64,000 nt of DNA from Niastella caeni. Lineage in GTDB: Bacteria > Bacteroidota > Bacteroidia > Chitinophagales > Chitinophagaceae. The position numbers and the translations under genes were made by a program. The notes below the pieces were generated by a model. That model was not told the DNA's origin. It did no database searches and worked only from the letters and a program-made list of their open reading frames with translations. The stretch spans positions 186,001-250,000 of the forward strand of contig NZ_STFF01000002.1 of NCBI RefSeq assembly GCF_004834005.1, in the 5' to 3' direction. Positions 24,568-32,800 of this stretch are shown one piece after another (the first letter of the stretch is position 1; every line of letters starts with the position of its first letter).

Positions 24568-25854
24568 TTATTTGCTATAGCTCACTTTCCAGATCGTTCC
24601 ATTATTATCATCAGAAATATACAGGGAACCATCGGGGCCCTGGGCAAGTCCGCAAGGACGGTATTTTGCTTTTCCGGTTGAAGCGCTGCTGGTGAATCCT
24701 GAAAATCCATCAGCAAAAACTTCCCATTTGCCAGAGGGCATACCATCTTTAAATGGAACGAATACCACAAAGAATCCAGCCTGTGGTTCAGGAGCGCGGT
24801 TCCATGAACCATGAAAAGCGATAAATGCGCCATTTTTGTATTTGGCAGGGAATTGATTTCCTGTATAGAACAACAGCGCATTGGGCGCCAGGTGACCAGG
24901 GAACTGTGCAATTGATTTTACTTTGTCTGCACAACGGTCTACTTTCTGCCGGTCGCCGCCATATTCAGGGTTTAGCAGTTGTTGTTTCTTGTCATTATCG
25001 TAATAGCAATACGGCCAGCCGCAATCTGCTCCTTTTGGTAAGCGGAACAATTCTTCCGCAGGGTTTTCTGCTCCTTCTTTTTGATTGAACAGTTCAGGAT
25101 AGAATTGGAATAACATATCGCGGCCATGTTGCATTGCGTACAGTTGATTCACTTCTGTGTTCCAGTCGAGCCCCACTACATTACGCAAACCTGTTGCATA
25201 CCGAACACCTTCTGCATATGATTGATTGGTTTTATCGGCTTTGAATTGCCAGATGCCACCAGCCTGCTCAAGAATAGGGCAGGGGTCTTGTCCGGGTGAA
25301 CCCTTAACGCGATCCTGCACCTGGCAACAGTTGGATGGGGCGCCGATGTTCACATAAATGTTTCCTTCGTTATCCAATGCAAGTGATTTTGAGTTGTGCT
25401 GGTTTTTGTTAACCAGTCCGGTGACGATCTTTTCTTCGGAGGCAATGTCTACGGTGCCGGTTTTTTCATTGATCTTATAACGGTACACATCGTCATTGGA
25501 GGAAGCATACAGGTATCCATTCTTAATGGTAATACCAGTGCCTACATAGTTGCCGAAGCCGGTTATTTCATCCGCTTTGCCATCGCCATTGGCATCATGT
25601 AAACGCATAATGCCTTTTCCCTCTTTCAGTTTTTCCAGCTTAACAAACACATCGCCATTGGCCGCAACAACTATATGCCGGGCTTTTCCCAAACCACTGG
25701 TAACAACTACCGATTTAAAACCCTGCGGCAAGGTAATGGGCGCTTCGTCTCTTGTGGCAACCCCGGTAGAAGAGGATTTCACCCGGGTGGTGTCACTGGC
25801 AAATGCAGTAGCTGCAATAGCCACCGTATATGCAAGGATCAATATTTTTTTCAT
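24568..25854 (-). CDS. PQQ-dependent sugar/sorbosone dehydrogenase-like beta-propeller
   Basis: 428 residues from the Met that gives the signal peptide MKKILILAYTVAIAATAFA; a longer frame reaches 25884. The body is a six-bladed propeller of the GDH/sorbosone dehydrogenase group: VAANGDVFVKL, GYLYASSNDDVYRY, ALDNEGNIYVNIG, YATGLRNVVGLDW, FHGSWNRAP and LAQGPDGSLYISDDNNG. It is periplasmic and should oxidise a sugar or alcohol. The substrate cannot be read. The cytochrome c downstream is the likely acceptor. Confidence 0.88.
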   Translation of the reverse strand: MKKILILAYTVAIAATAFASDTTRVKSSSTGVATRDEAPITLPQGFKSVVVTSGLGKARHIVVAANGDVFVKLEKLKEGKGIMRLHDANGDGKADEITGFGNYVGTGITIKNGYLYASSNDDVYRYKINEKTGTVDIASEEKIVTGLVNKNQHNSKSLALDNEGNIYVNIGAPSNCCQVQDRVKGSPGQDPCPILEQAGGIWQFKADKTNQSYAEGVRYATGLRNVVGLDWNTEVNQLYAMQHGRDMLFQFYPELFNQKEGAENPAEELFRLPKGADCGWPYCYYDNDKKQQLLNPEYGGDRQKVDRCADKVKSIAQFPGHLAPNALLFYTGNQFPAKYKNGAFIAFHGSWNRAPEPQAGFFVVFVPFKDGMPSGKWEVFADGFSGFTSSASTGKAKYRPCGLAQGPDGSLYISDDNNGTIWKVSYSK

Positions 25855-25913
25855 CATGAGGCAATTTTTAAAATGCAATTTCATAAAGAAGGTTTTAAAG
25901 GTACTGTTTTAGC

Positions 25914-26006
25914 ACGGCAATCGGCAATCGGCAATCGATTTTTGGCGGCGCAAGGTTCGTATAAAAATCTCAAAGATCGCGAGCCACTCACCATTCACCA
26001 TTCACG
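25914..26006. repeat. Two unmatched word arms between dehydrogenase and hisC
   Basis: 25914-25938 is CGGCAATCGGCAATCGG; 25984-26006 is CCACTCACCATTCACCATTC. The two arms belong to different word families and do not pair with each other. The hisC stop codon (26002-26004 on this strand) lies in the second arm. Confidence 0.55.
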
Positions 26007-27054
26007 CGTTCCAGTTTTTCATAGCATTAACTACGGAGGCATTTTCTGCAGGCGTACCAACCGTGATACGTAAGCAGCCGGCGCATAACTCTACACTGCT
26101 CCGGTCGCGCACCACAATGCCTTTTTCCAGCAAATACTTGTATAATGCTTTAGGCTCGGTTACCTGCACCAGTAAAAAGTTAGCATCGGAAGGATAGATC
26201 TTTTTAACAATCGGCATCGACAACAGTTCCTTTGCCAACACATCGCGCTGGGCTACTATTTCACGGATCATATCATTTACCTGTCCTACTTCTTCCAATG
26301 CCTGCAGGGTCAATTCCTGCGAAGCCTGGTTAATGTTATAAGGCGGTTTGATTTTATTCATGACATGAATAATCTCCTGTGATGCAAATGCCATACCCAC
26401 GCGCAAAGCCGCGAGGCCCCAGGCTTTCGACAGGGTTTGCAAAATAACAAGGTTGGGATAATCGTTCAGTTCCTGCGTAAATGAGCGGAAACGGGAGAAG
26501 TTGATGTATGCTTCATCGATCACCACAATACCGCTGTAATTGTTCAGGATCATCTCAATGTCTTCCCGGTTTAATGAATTGCCGGTAGGGTTATTGGGCG
26601 AGCATAAGAATATTATTTTGGTTTGATCGTCGATGGCATCTTCAATAGCCGGCATGTTTAACTGGAATGCAGGCGTGAGTTGTACTTTTTTTATGGCTAC
26701 GTCATTGATATGCGCGCTTACTTCATACATGCCATACGTAGGCGGGCAGATCAGGATATTATCTTTTCCGGGTTCGCAAAATGCACGCATCAGCACATCG
26801 ATGCATTCATCGCTTCCATTGCCCAGAAAGATATTTTCAACCGGAACTCCTTTAATGGAGGTTAATTTTTCTTTTACTTTCAACTGCAAAGGATCGGGAT
26901 ACCGGTTGTACCACCTGGTAAGCGGTGATCCAAAACTGTTTTCATTGGCATCGAGGAAGGTGTTGGCCTCGCCTTTGAACTCATCCCGTGCAGATGAATA
27001 AGGTACCAGCTTTTTTATATTTTCCCTCAGTAAACTATTTAAATCGAAAGTCAT
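26002..27054 (-). CDS. hisC: Histidinol-phosphate aminotransferase
   Basis: 350 residues, class II-like fold type I PLP enzyme. NENSFGSP near 37-44, LGNGSDECIDVLMRAFCEPG at 77-96, CSPNNPTGN near 141-149, DEAYINF near 170-176, and the PLP lysine Lys210 in QTLSKAWGL. It transaminates imidazole acetol phosphate with glutamate. Gap to hisD is 170 bp and holds word repeats. The last two residues are encoded in a repeat arm. Confidence 0.96.
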   Translation of the reverse strand: MTFDLNSLLRENIKKLVPYSSARDEFKGEANTFLDANENSFGSPLTRWYNRYPDPLQLKVKEKLTSIKGVPVENIFLGNGSDECIDVLMRAFCEPGKDNILICPPTYGMYEVSAHINDVAIKKVQLTPAFQLNMPAIEDAIDDQTKIIFLCSPNNPTGNSLNREDIEMILNNYSGIVVIDEAYINFSRFRSFTQELNDYPNLVILQTLSKAWGLAALRVGMAFASQEIIHVMNKIKPPYNINQASQELTLQALEEVGQVNDMIREIVAQRDVLAKELLSMPIVKKIYPSDANFLLVQVTEPKALYKYLLEKGIVVRDRSSVELCAGCLRITVGTPAENASVVNAMKNWNA

Positions 27055-27066
27055 AATGTTTTTTTA

Positions 27067-27236
27067 TCGGCAAACGGCAAACGTGAAACGGCAAAAACGA
27101 TTCCCGAAGACCGCAACTTTAAGCAATTTGCCACTGTTGCAAATGATTTTTAGACGAACTGCAGCCAAATACTACAAACAACAAACTCAGAACTAAAGAA
27201 CTTAATAACTTAATAACCCGGGAACTAAGAACTCAA
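27067..27236. repeat. Word repeats between hisD and hisC
   Basis: 27067-27100 holds CGGCAAACGTGAAACGG words, also seen at 47727-47745. 27187-27236 holds GAACTAAAGAACTTAATAAC words around TAACCCGGGAAC. The remainder shows nothing I recognise. Confidence 0.5.
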
Positions 27237-28502
27237 ACGAACTTTTACCGCATTGGCATGCGCCTGTAATCCTTCAGCTTCTGCCATGGTAATAACTGTT
27301 TTGCTGATATTTTTTAAACCTTCCTGGCTTAGCTGTTGGAAGGTGATCTTTTTTACAAAACTATCAACGCTTACCCCGCTGTAGGCTTTGGCATAACCGT
27401 TTGTCGGCAGGGTGTGGTTGGTGCCACTGGCATAATCGCCTACGCTTTCGGGCGAATAATGACCAAGGAATACCGAACCGGCATTGATGATCTGATCGGC
27501 TATCTGCTCAGGGTTGTTGCAACTTACAATCAAATGTTCGGGCGCGTATTCGTTCAGCAGCTCAATGGCCTCTGCTTCGTTGTTTACCAGAATGAGCTTG
27601 CTGTTGGTTAATGCTTTTAAGGCAATATCCTTTCTTGGTAATTCTTCCACCTGTTTATTGATCTCCTGTTCAATGCTGTTCACTACCCTTTGTTCACAGC
27701 TTACCAGTACCACCTGGCTATCGCTGCCATGTTCAGCCTGGCTCAGCAGATCGGCGGCAACAAAAGCGGCATTGGCTGATGCATCGGCATACACGGCCAC
27801 TTCGCTGGGGCCGGCAGGCATATCGATAGCGAGGCCATCCTGTTGCACCAGTTGTTTGGCGCAGGTTACATATTGATTGCCTGGTCCGAATATTTTTGAG
27901 ACTGCAGGAATGGTTTCTGTGCCGTAGGCCATCGCCCCGATAGCCTGTACGCCACCTACTTTAAACACTTTGGTAATACCCACCGCTTTGGCGGCGAATA
28001 AAATGGCAGGATGCAGTTGCCCATTCGCATCGGGAGGCGAACACAGAATGATCTCTTTGCATCCGGCGAGCTTTGCCGGAATGCCTAACATGAGAATGGT
28101 AGAAAAAAGCGGCGCCGTGCCACCAGGAATATATAATCCCACCTTTTCAATTGCAACGTTTTTACGCCAGCATTGTACGCCGGGCATTGTTTCTATAACC
28201 TCGGGTGCTGTAAGCTGCGATTTGTGAAAAGTTTCAATATTTACTTTGGCAGAAAGGATTGCGGCTTTCAGCTTTGCATCGAGCGTTTGCTGGGCAATCG
28301 TAAACTCATCAACAGCTACCATTAAATTGTTGATGGTGGCTTTATCAAATTGCTGCGTGAATTTCTTTACAGCAGCGTCGCCCTGTTGTTTTACTTCCTG
28401 TAAAATAGCTTTTACAGAACCTTCCAACGCCTGTACATTCATTGCCGGCCGTTGTAACAAAGCCTTCCATTCATCCCGTTTTGGATATTGATAAACTTGC
28501 AT
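27225..28502 (-). CDS. hisD: Histidinol dehydrogenase
   Basis: 425 residues, the normal family length. It oxidises histidinol to histidine in two NAD-dependent steps with zinc. Landmarks: YIPGGTAPLFSTILML, KVGGVQAIGAMAYGTE, IFGPGNQYVTCAKQ, DMPAGPSEVAVYAD, LLSQAEHGSDSQ with zinc ligands, EYAPEHLIV, and SDY-type GDYASGTNHTLPT near the C-terminus. It is the second gene of the attenuated his unit. Confidence 0.97.
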   Translation of the reverse strand: MQVYQYPKRDEWKALLQRPAMNVQALEGSVKAILQEVKQQGDAAVKKFTQQFDKATINNLMVAVDEFTIAQQTLDAKLKAAILSAKVNIETFHKSQLTAPEVIETMPGVQCWRKNVAIEKVGLYIPGGTAPLFSTILMLGIPAKLAGCKEIILCSPPDANGQLHPAILFAAKAVGITKVFKVGGVQAIGAMAYGTETIPAVSKIFGPGNQYVTCAKQLVQQDGLAIDMPAGPSEVAVYADASANAAFVAADLLSQAEHGSDSQVVLVSCEQRVVNSIEQEINKQVEELPRKDIALKALTNSKLILVNNEAEAIELLNEYAPEHLIVSCNNPEQIADQIINAGSVFLGHYSPESVGDYASGTNHTLPTNGYAKAYSGVSVDSFVKKITFQQLSQEGLKNISKTVITMAEAEGLQAHANAVKVRLSS

Positions 28503-28552
28503 GATGTGTTATTATTATTGATTATCCGGCCTGAAAGCCGGAGCAATACGCT

Positions 28553-28592
28553 TGTATTTTGTGCCTTGTTGCCTCGTTGCCTTTATGCCTTG
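28553..28592. repeat. Single-arm word repeat (GCCTTGTTGCCTCG)
   Basis: Four copies of GCCTYGTTGCC-like words between hisG and hisD. The complementary words form large arrays at 30420-30505 and 49022-49080. Confidence 0.5.
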
Positions 28593-28595
28593 TAT

Positions 28596-29450
28596 CTACA
28601 TGATCATTTTTTCAATCGGCACTACTAATATTCCCTGGGCGCCGGCAGCTTTAAGCTGTTCAATGATATCCCAGAAAGTATCTTCACTCAATACGCTGTG
28701 TACACTGCTCCAGCCTTCTTCGGCCAACGGCAATACGGTCGGGCTTTTCATCCCCGGCAACAGGGCAATGATCTCTTTCACTTTATCATTGGGGGCGTTC
28801 AACAAAATGTACTTGTTGTGTTTGGCTTTTTTCACTGCCCTGATACGGAACACCAGTTTCTCAACCAGTTTTTGCTGTTCTGCATTCAGGCTGTTATTGC
28901 GGATCAACACGGCTTGCGATTGCAACAACACTTCCACTTCTTTTAACCCGTTCATCAAAAGGGTAGAACCGCTGCTTACGAGGTCGGCCACTACATCGGC
29001 CAATCCAATGCCGGGCGCAATTTCTACAGAACCGCTGATCTCATGGATCTCGGCCTGGATATTATTTTTAGCAAGGAATTCATTAACGAGGAAAGGATAA
29101 CTGGTGGCGATGCGTTTGCCTTGCAAAGATTGTACGCCTTCGTATTGTTGAATACGCGGAATGGCTACAGAGAGGCGGCATTTGCCAAAGCCCAGTTTTT
29201 CAACAATGGTAGCTTTCTTATTTTTTTCGTACAACACATTTTCACCAACAATGCCAATATCGGCAACGCCATCTTCAACATATTGCGGAATATCATCGTC
29301 GCGCAGGAAGAATACCTCCAGGGGGAAGTTATCCGATTCTGTTTTCAAGCGGTCTTTCACATTGCGCAGGTCGATACCGCATTCTTTTAATAATTGAACG
29401 GAATCTTCATACAGGCGACCCGATTTCTGAATTGCAATCCGAAGTTTCAT
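28596..29450 (-). CDS. hisG: ATP phosphoribosyltransferase, long form
   Basis: 284 residues: two periplasmic-binding-protein-like catalytic lobes (KSGRLYEDSVQLLKECG; ELGFGKCRLSVAIP-like region; GSVEIAPGIGLADVVADLVSSGSTL) and a C-terminal regulatory domain from about 212 (VPLAEEGWSSVHSVL region). The long form needs no HisZ and is inhibited by histidine through the C-terminal domain. It makes phosphoribosyl-ATP, the first step of the pathway. A histidine leader attenuator lies 132-182 bp upstream. Confidence 0.96.
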   Translation of the reverse strand: MKLRIAIQKSGRLYEDSVQLLKECGIDLRNVKDRLKTESDNFPLEVFFLRDDDIPQYVEDGVADIGIVGENVLYEKNKKATIVEKLGFGKCRLSVAIPRIQQYEGVQSLQGKRIATSYPFLVNEFLAKNNIQAEIHEISGSVEIAPGIGLADVVADLVSSGSTLLMNGLKEVEVLLQSQAVLIRNNSLNAEQQKLVEKLVFRIRAVKKAKHNKYILLNAPNDKVKEIIALLPGMKSPTVLPLAEEGWSSVHSVLSEDTFWDIIEQLKAAGAQGILVVPIEKMIM

Positions 29451-29521
29451 TGGAATGTCGTTGTTTTTTTAAAGCCCGCTGCGGCGGTTATTCCGTATTT
29501 ACAGGCCATTTTTTAAATGAT

Positions 29522-29547
29522 AAGGGCTTACCTTGCGGTAAGCCCTT
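29522..29547 (-). terminator. Attenuator terminator upstream of hisG
   Basis: On the minus strand, AAGGGCTTACC pairs with GGTAAGCCCTT over 11 bp around a GCAA tetraloop. The T tract is weak (TTATCATTT). It lies between the His leader and hisG. Confidence 0.75.
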
Positions 29548-29586
29548 GTAAATATCTGGCACTACACAAAGCACCATCGGCCTACC
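29522..29586 (-). promoter_or_regulatory. Attenuator switch before hisG
   Basis: GGTAGGCC (minus strand, 29586-29579) overlaps the leader stop codon TAG. It can pair with GGCTTACC, the 5' arm of the terminator, over 8 bp with one G-U. Ribosomes stalled at the His codons leave it free and favour antitermination; ribosomes that reach the stop cover it and favour termination. This is the classical his attenuator logic built from unrelated sequence. Confidence 0.82.
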
Positions 29587-29632
29587 TGCTGGGGTAAGTA
29601 TGATGATGATGGATGTGTGTGAATATTGTCAT
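29582..29632 (-). CDS. hisL: His leader peptide
   Basis: A 16-codon ORF, MTIFTHIHHHHTYPSR then TAG. Five His codons (one CAC, four CAT in a row) stand directly before a terminator and hisG. E. coli HisL has the same design, MTRVQFKHHHHHHHPD. The symbol is given by analogy of function. It is expected to sense charged tRNA-His through ribosome stalling. Confidence 0.87.
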   Translation of the reverse strand: MTIFTHIHHHHTYPSR

Positions 29633-29642
29633 AAATGAGCCG

Positions 29643-29672
29643 CAAAAATACTACTTACCGTCTTTCGGCAAA
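29643..29672 (-). promoter_or_regulatory. Promoter of the his leader
   Basis: On the minus strand TTTG (29672-29669), an 18-bp spacer, then TATTTTTG (29650-29643), the same -7 octamer as at the pheA leader. The leader AUG follows after 10 nt. Confidence 0.7.
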
Positions 29673-29781
29673 ATTTTTTTTGCAGGGGCGGCCATTATTC
29701 ACAATCTGTTAATTTATTTTGCGCGCATCCGTTTAATAATGTGTAACTTAGAAGGAAGGGAACCCATTTAAACCTTCCAAA

Positions 29782-29916
29782 ATGCCAAACCGATCGCGCG
29801 CCCAACGATTTGTTATTTTGCTTTTGCTGCTTTTTATGGCCTGGTTCATCAGGTGCAAGCCTTCAACTGTAGTAGAAAAGGAATTGGGGCCACCAGCCAT
29901 AAAACACCGGCATTGA
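29782..29916 (+). CDS. Small putative lipoprotein or membrane peptide
   Basis: 44 residues: basic N-terminus MPNRSRAQR, a hydrophobic helix VILLLLLFMAWFI at about 11-23, then RCKPSTVVEKELGPP. The Cys at 25 after the hydrophobic stretch could be a lipidation site, though the -3 position is not ideal. TAACTTAG about 30 bp upstream is near the -7 consensus. It lies 16 bp before the OsmC gene on the same strand. Function unknown; it could be a chance ORF. Confidence 0.45.
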   Translation: MPNRSRAQRFVILLLLLFMAWFIRCKPSTVVEKELGPPAIKHRH

Positions 29917-29932
29917 GCCGTAATTTTATTCT

Positions 29933-30409
29933 ATGAAAGAACATCATTATAAAGTGAATATTACCTGGACGGGTAACCGGGGAAACGGCACTGCTTCCTA
30001 CACTGCATACGATAGAAACCACACTATTTCAACAAACAATAAACCGGTTATTCCGGGTTCTTCCGATCCTTCTTTCCGTGGAGATGCCACCAGGTACAAT
30101 CCCGAAGAATTGCTGGTAGCTTCCTTATCATCATGCCATATGTTGTGGTTTTTGCATTTATGTTCTGCTGCAGGCATAATTGTGGTGGAATATTTTGATG
30201 ATGCCGCCGGCACCATGGAAGAAACCGCTGATGGCGGTGGGCATTTTACCGAAGTAACTTTATTTCCTGTTATTACCGTTGCCAGCGAAGAAATGATTGC
30301 CAGGGCAGATGCACAGCATGAAAAAGCCAACGAATTATGTTTTATTGCCCGTTCCTGTAATTTCCCGGTTCATCATAAACCTATTTATAAGATTGCCGAA
30401 CATGTTTGA
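29933..30409 (+). CDS. OsmC-family peroxiredoxin-like protein
   Basis: 158 residues. The OsmC fold is recognised from GDATRYNPEELLVASLSSCHMLWFL with the peroxidatic Cys68, and the second conserved cysteine near 142 in ARSCNFPV. A further Cys136 precedes it. OsmC/Ohr proteins reduce organic or fatty acid hydroperoxides in the cytoplasm; the NPEELL and FLHL context fits the broad OsmC group more than Ohr. It is not linked to an OhrR-type regulator here. Confidence 0.9.
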   Translation: MKEHHYKVNITWTGNRGNGTASYTAYDRNHTISTNNKPVIPGSSDPSFRGDATRYNPEELLVASLSSCHMLWFLHLCSAAGIIVVEYFDDAAGTMEETADGGGHFTEVTLFPVITVASEEMIARADAQHEKANELCFIARSCNFPVHHKPIYKIAEHV

Positions 30410-30419
30410 AAACCGCTAG

Positions 30420-30555
30420 CTGTATTAAGGCAACGAGGCAACAAGGTAGCGAGGCATAAAGGCAACAAGGAAATAAGGCAACAAGGCATAAAGGCAACGA
30501 GGAAAAGGCAGGAGCCTGTATTTGCTTGCAGCTTGTAGCGTGCAGCTTGAAGCTG
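30420..30555. repeat. Large word array (AGGCAACAAGGCATAA and GCTTGCAGC words)
   Basis: 30425-30505 repeats AAGGCAACGAGGCA / AAGGCATAA units about eight times. 30525-30552 carries GCTTGCAGCTTGTAGCGTGCAGCTTGAAGC. Matching or complementary arrays lie at 28553, 31880, 49022 and 51720. Confidence 0.7.
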
Positions 30556-30557
30556 TA

Positions 30558-31205
30558 TTATGGCAGCGGCCCTTTGTGGTAATTGTAAGAAATGAATCGT
30601 AAGATGGTTTTCTTTAAGAACAGCTTGAAGAAGATAAACAACACATGTAAAGAAAATATCGTCCACACCAGGAAATCAAAGATGCGGCTCATCATTTTTT
30701 CTGCTCCTGTGTTCATGACCGTATCCCGCGGCAATCCTTTTGTTACAAACAACTCATCGAGGTATACATAGGTGCAAACCAGCAGCAACAACAAAAAGAG
30801 TTCCTGCATTAGGAACGGATACAGCATAAACGGTTTGCCGAGCTGTTTCTTAGTCTTGTAATAGAAATAGACGCTTAAAATATTATAAGGGACCAGGCAA
30901 AGGAAAGCATTGGTATTATTGAAATAAATAAAATTCAGGATAAGGCAGCTTAGCAAAATGCTTACCTCCATGCCGGGACTATTGGCGAGGTCGGGATTGA
31001 TAAATACCAGGTATACCGAGTTGAAGAGAAGCATTAAGAATAAAGATCCTATGATGGTATTTTTCGTCGTTTCGGGGCAGTCGTTGGTAAGACAAACTGC
31101 TTCAGCTATATTATAGTGATACAGAATGTATTGTCCCAACCAGGCCATTATAAACGAAATAACCACAATCAGGGTAATGGATTTTATCACATTACGGAGG
31201 GTCAT
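30558..31205 (-). CDS. Hypothetical integral membrane protein
   Basis: 215 residues with about six membrane helices (near 10-30, 50-70, 82-94, 99-115, 130-150 and 175-197). Two cysteines in a loop, CLTNDC near 38-43, may form a disulfide on the outer side. The C-terminus is basic. I recognise no family. It starts about 200 bp from the acylphosphatase gene, in the opposite direction. Confidence 0.65.
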   Translation of the reverse strand: MTLRNVIKSITLIVVISFIMAWLGQYILYHYNIAEAVCLTNDCPETTKNTIIGSLFLMLLFNSVYLVFINPDLANSPGMEVSILLSCLILNFIYFNNTNAFLCLVPYNILSVYFYYKTKKQLGKPFMLYPFLMQELFLLLLLVCTYVYLDELFVTKGLPRDTVMNTGAEKMMSRIFDFLVWTIFSLHVLFIFFKLFLKKTILRFISYNYHKGPLP

Positions 31206-31392
31206 AAGGATCCATATTACCTTATAAAAATAATAAAATTTATCAGTGTCTCTAATATTGTGAGGCCCTCTTATAGGTTTGTACTATCCGGGCATTCTTC
31301 CTGGCTGATAACCAGATTTGTTCATACAAGGATACATCGTAATATGTGGCTTATTTATTGCAGCCGGTAAGCTGTATTTTTCATTTTCTTGT

Positions 31393-31400
31393 TAACTTTC
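31393..31400 (+). promoter_or_regulatory. Candidate -7 box of the acylphosphatase gene
   Basis: TAACTTTC, one base from TAnnTTTG, ends 5 nt before the ATG, implying a leaderless mRNA if it is used. Confidence 0.4.
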
Positions 31401-31405
31401 CCGGT

Positions 31406-31681
31406 ATGGAGCAAACTATTTCAATTACCGTAAGCGGTGTGGTACAGGGCGTTTACTACAGGCAAAGCACCAAAGAAAAAGCGCTGGAACTGGGTGTTTC
31501 AGGCATTGTTAAAAATTTGCCGGATGGGGATGTGCAGATTGTTGCCACCGGTACGGCCGATCAACTGGAACAACTGGTGCAATGGTGCAAACAAGGCCCC
31601 CCCCATGCGAAAGTAACTGCTGTAAATGTGGAAGAAACAACTAAACAGGTGTTTATGGGGTTTGCTATTCAACGGGGGTAA
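31406..31681 (+). CDS. Acylphosphatase
   Basis: 91 residues from ATG 31406; the frame opens at 31346 without a plausible start. It hydrolyses acyl phosphates such as 1,3-bisphosphoglycerate or acetyl phosphate. The catalytic Arg19 is in GVVQGVYYRQST and Asn37 in GIVKNLPDGDV, both at the positions expected for this small alpha/beta fold. It is transcribed alone. Confidence 0.95.
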   Translation: MEQTISITVSGVVQGVYYRQSTKEKALELGVSGIVKNLPDGDVQIVATGTADQLEQLVQWCKQGPPHAKVTAVNVEETTKQVFMGFAIQRG

Positions 31682-31925
31682 TGAGAAATGAAGAATGAAA
31701 AACAGAGAAATGAGAAGTAGAAGACAGAATACGGATTTTTAAATTTGGAAATTTTAAAACTGCCGACTGTGTCCGCCGTAGCCTTGGCGTAGGCGAATTG
31801 CCGATTCACCATTGACCATTCACCATTGCCGACTGCCGATTCACGACTCGGTTCACATTTTTCTAACCTCGTTGCCTCTGTGCCTCTATGCCTTGTTGCC
31901 TTTTTCCTTAACTTACTGCCTCAAT
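31682..31925. repeat. Mosaic of word repeats, mostly single arms
   Basis: 31683-31730 GAGAAATGAAGAATG words; 31771-31795 the palindromic GTCCGCCGTAGCCTTGGCG element; 31796-31845 TTGCCGATTCACCATTGACC words; 31868-31905 CCTCGTTGCCTCTGTGCC words. The families are those found elsewhere in the window, here side by side. Confidence 0.6.
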
Positions 31926-31941
31926 TTTTAAAACCCATCAG

Positions 31942-32691
31942 ATGACTCAACGATTTCTGATTACAGGTGTCCTGCTTTTTTGCGTATATACCTTGCAGGC
32001 ACAACAACCATTGCGGCAAGGCGATCCCAAACTAACCGAAGTATGGGAGCCCGAACCAAAAGTGATCACGCCCGGAAAAACAAGTGCCGATCCTTCCTCT
32101 GATGCCATCATATTATTTGGTGGCCAAAATGCAGATGCATGGGCCGCTAAGGATAATGGAGCAGTTAAATGGAAAGTAGAGAATGGCATATTAACTGTTA
32201 CGCCCCGTACCGGTGAAATTCATACCAAACAAGGTTTTGGCGATTGCCAGTTGCATATTGAATGGCGAACGCCGGCCGAAGTAAAAGGTGATGGGCAGGG
32301 TAGAGGAAACAGCGGTATTTTCTTTATGGGGCGTTATGAACTACAGGTATTGGATTCATATAAGAACAGGACCTATAGCAATGGACAAGCCGGTAGTATT
32401 TATAAACAATTGCCACCCCTGGTGAATGTCAGCCGCGGTCCTGGTGAATGGCAGACCTATGACGTTGTCTTTATCGCTCCGCGTTTTAATGAAGATGGAA
32501 CTGTTAAGTCGCCTGCACGTATAACCGTTTTGCATAACGGTGTATTGGTACAGAATAATGCCACCCTGTGGGGCAGTACCCAATACATTGGTATTGCTAC
32601 GTATGAAAAGCATGGAGATAAAGAACCGCTGGTGTTACAGGATCATGACAACCCTACCAGTTTCAGGAATATCTGGATAAGACCACTTTAA
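31942..32691 (+). CDS. DUF1080 (3-keto-disaccharide hydrolase-like) secreted protein
   Basis: 249 residues. Signal peptide ends at LQAQQ (about 20). The DUF1080 beta-sandwich follows: AIILFGGQNADAW, GDCQLHIEWRTP, RGNSGIFFMGRYELQVLDS, GEWQTYDVVFIAPRF and the terminal NPTSFRNIWIRPL. Members act on sugars and 3-keto-glycosides in Bacteroidota. The Glu and Asp of YELQVLDS are the usual conserved acids. It is likely periplasmic. Confidence 0.9.
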   Translation: MTQRFLITGVLLFCVYTLQAQQPLRQGDPKLTEVWEPEPKVITPGKTSADPSSDAIILFGGQNADAWAAKDNGAVKWKVENGILTVTPRTGEIHTKQGFGDCQLHIEWRTPAEVKGDGQGRGNSGIFFMGRYELQVLDSYKNRTYSNGQAGSIYKQLPPLVNVSRGPGEWQTYDVVFIAPRFNEDGTVKSPARITVLHNGVLVQNNATLWGSTQYIGIATYEKHGDKEPLVLQDHDNPTSFRNIWIRPL

Positions 32692-32800
32692 TGTTTATGG
32701 TTTATTGTTTTTGGTTTATGGTTGTAATATTCGGGTAGCGCGAGAAAGACAAGCTTCTCGCATAAAAGAACAATAAACTATAAACCATAAACTATAAACT
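32692..32800. repeat. Inverted word-repeat (TTTATGGTTTATTG words) with inner hairpin
   Basis: Left arm 32694-32727, right arm 32768-32798 (caataaactataaaccataaac). The spacer contains its own stem GCGAGAA (32739-32745) / TTCTCGC (32753-32760). It lies between convergent genes. The right-arm words are those inserted in aroA. Confidence 0.7.

Noticed and set aside
30425..30505. Possible CRISPR array in the AGGCAACAAGGCATAA repeats
   Set aside because: Units are 9-11 bp, degenerate and contiguous, with no spacers of constant length and no cas genes in the window.
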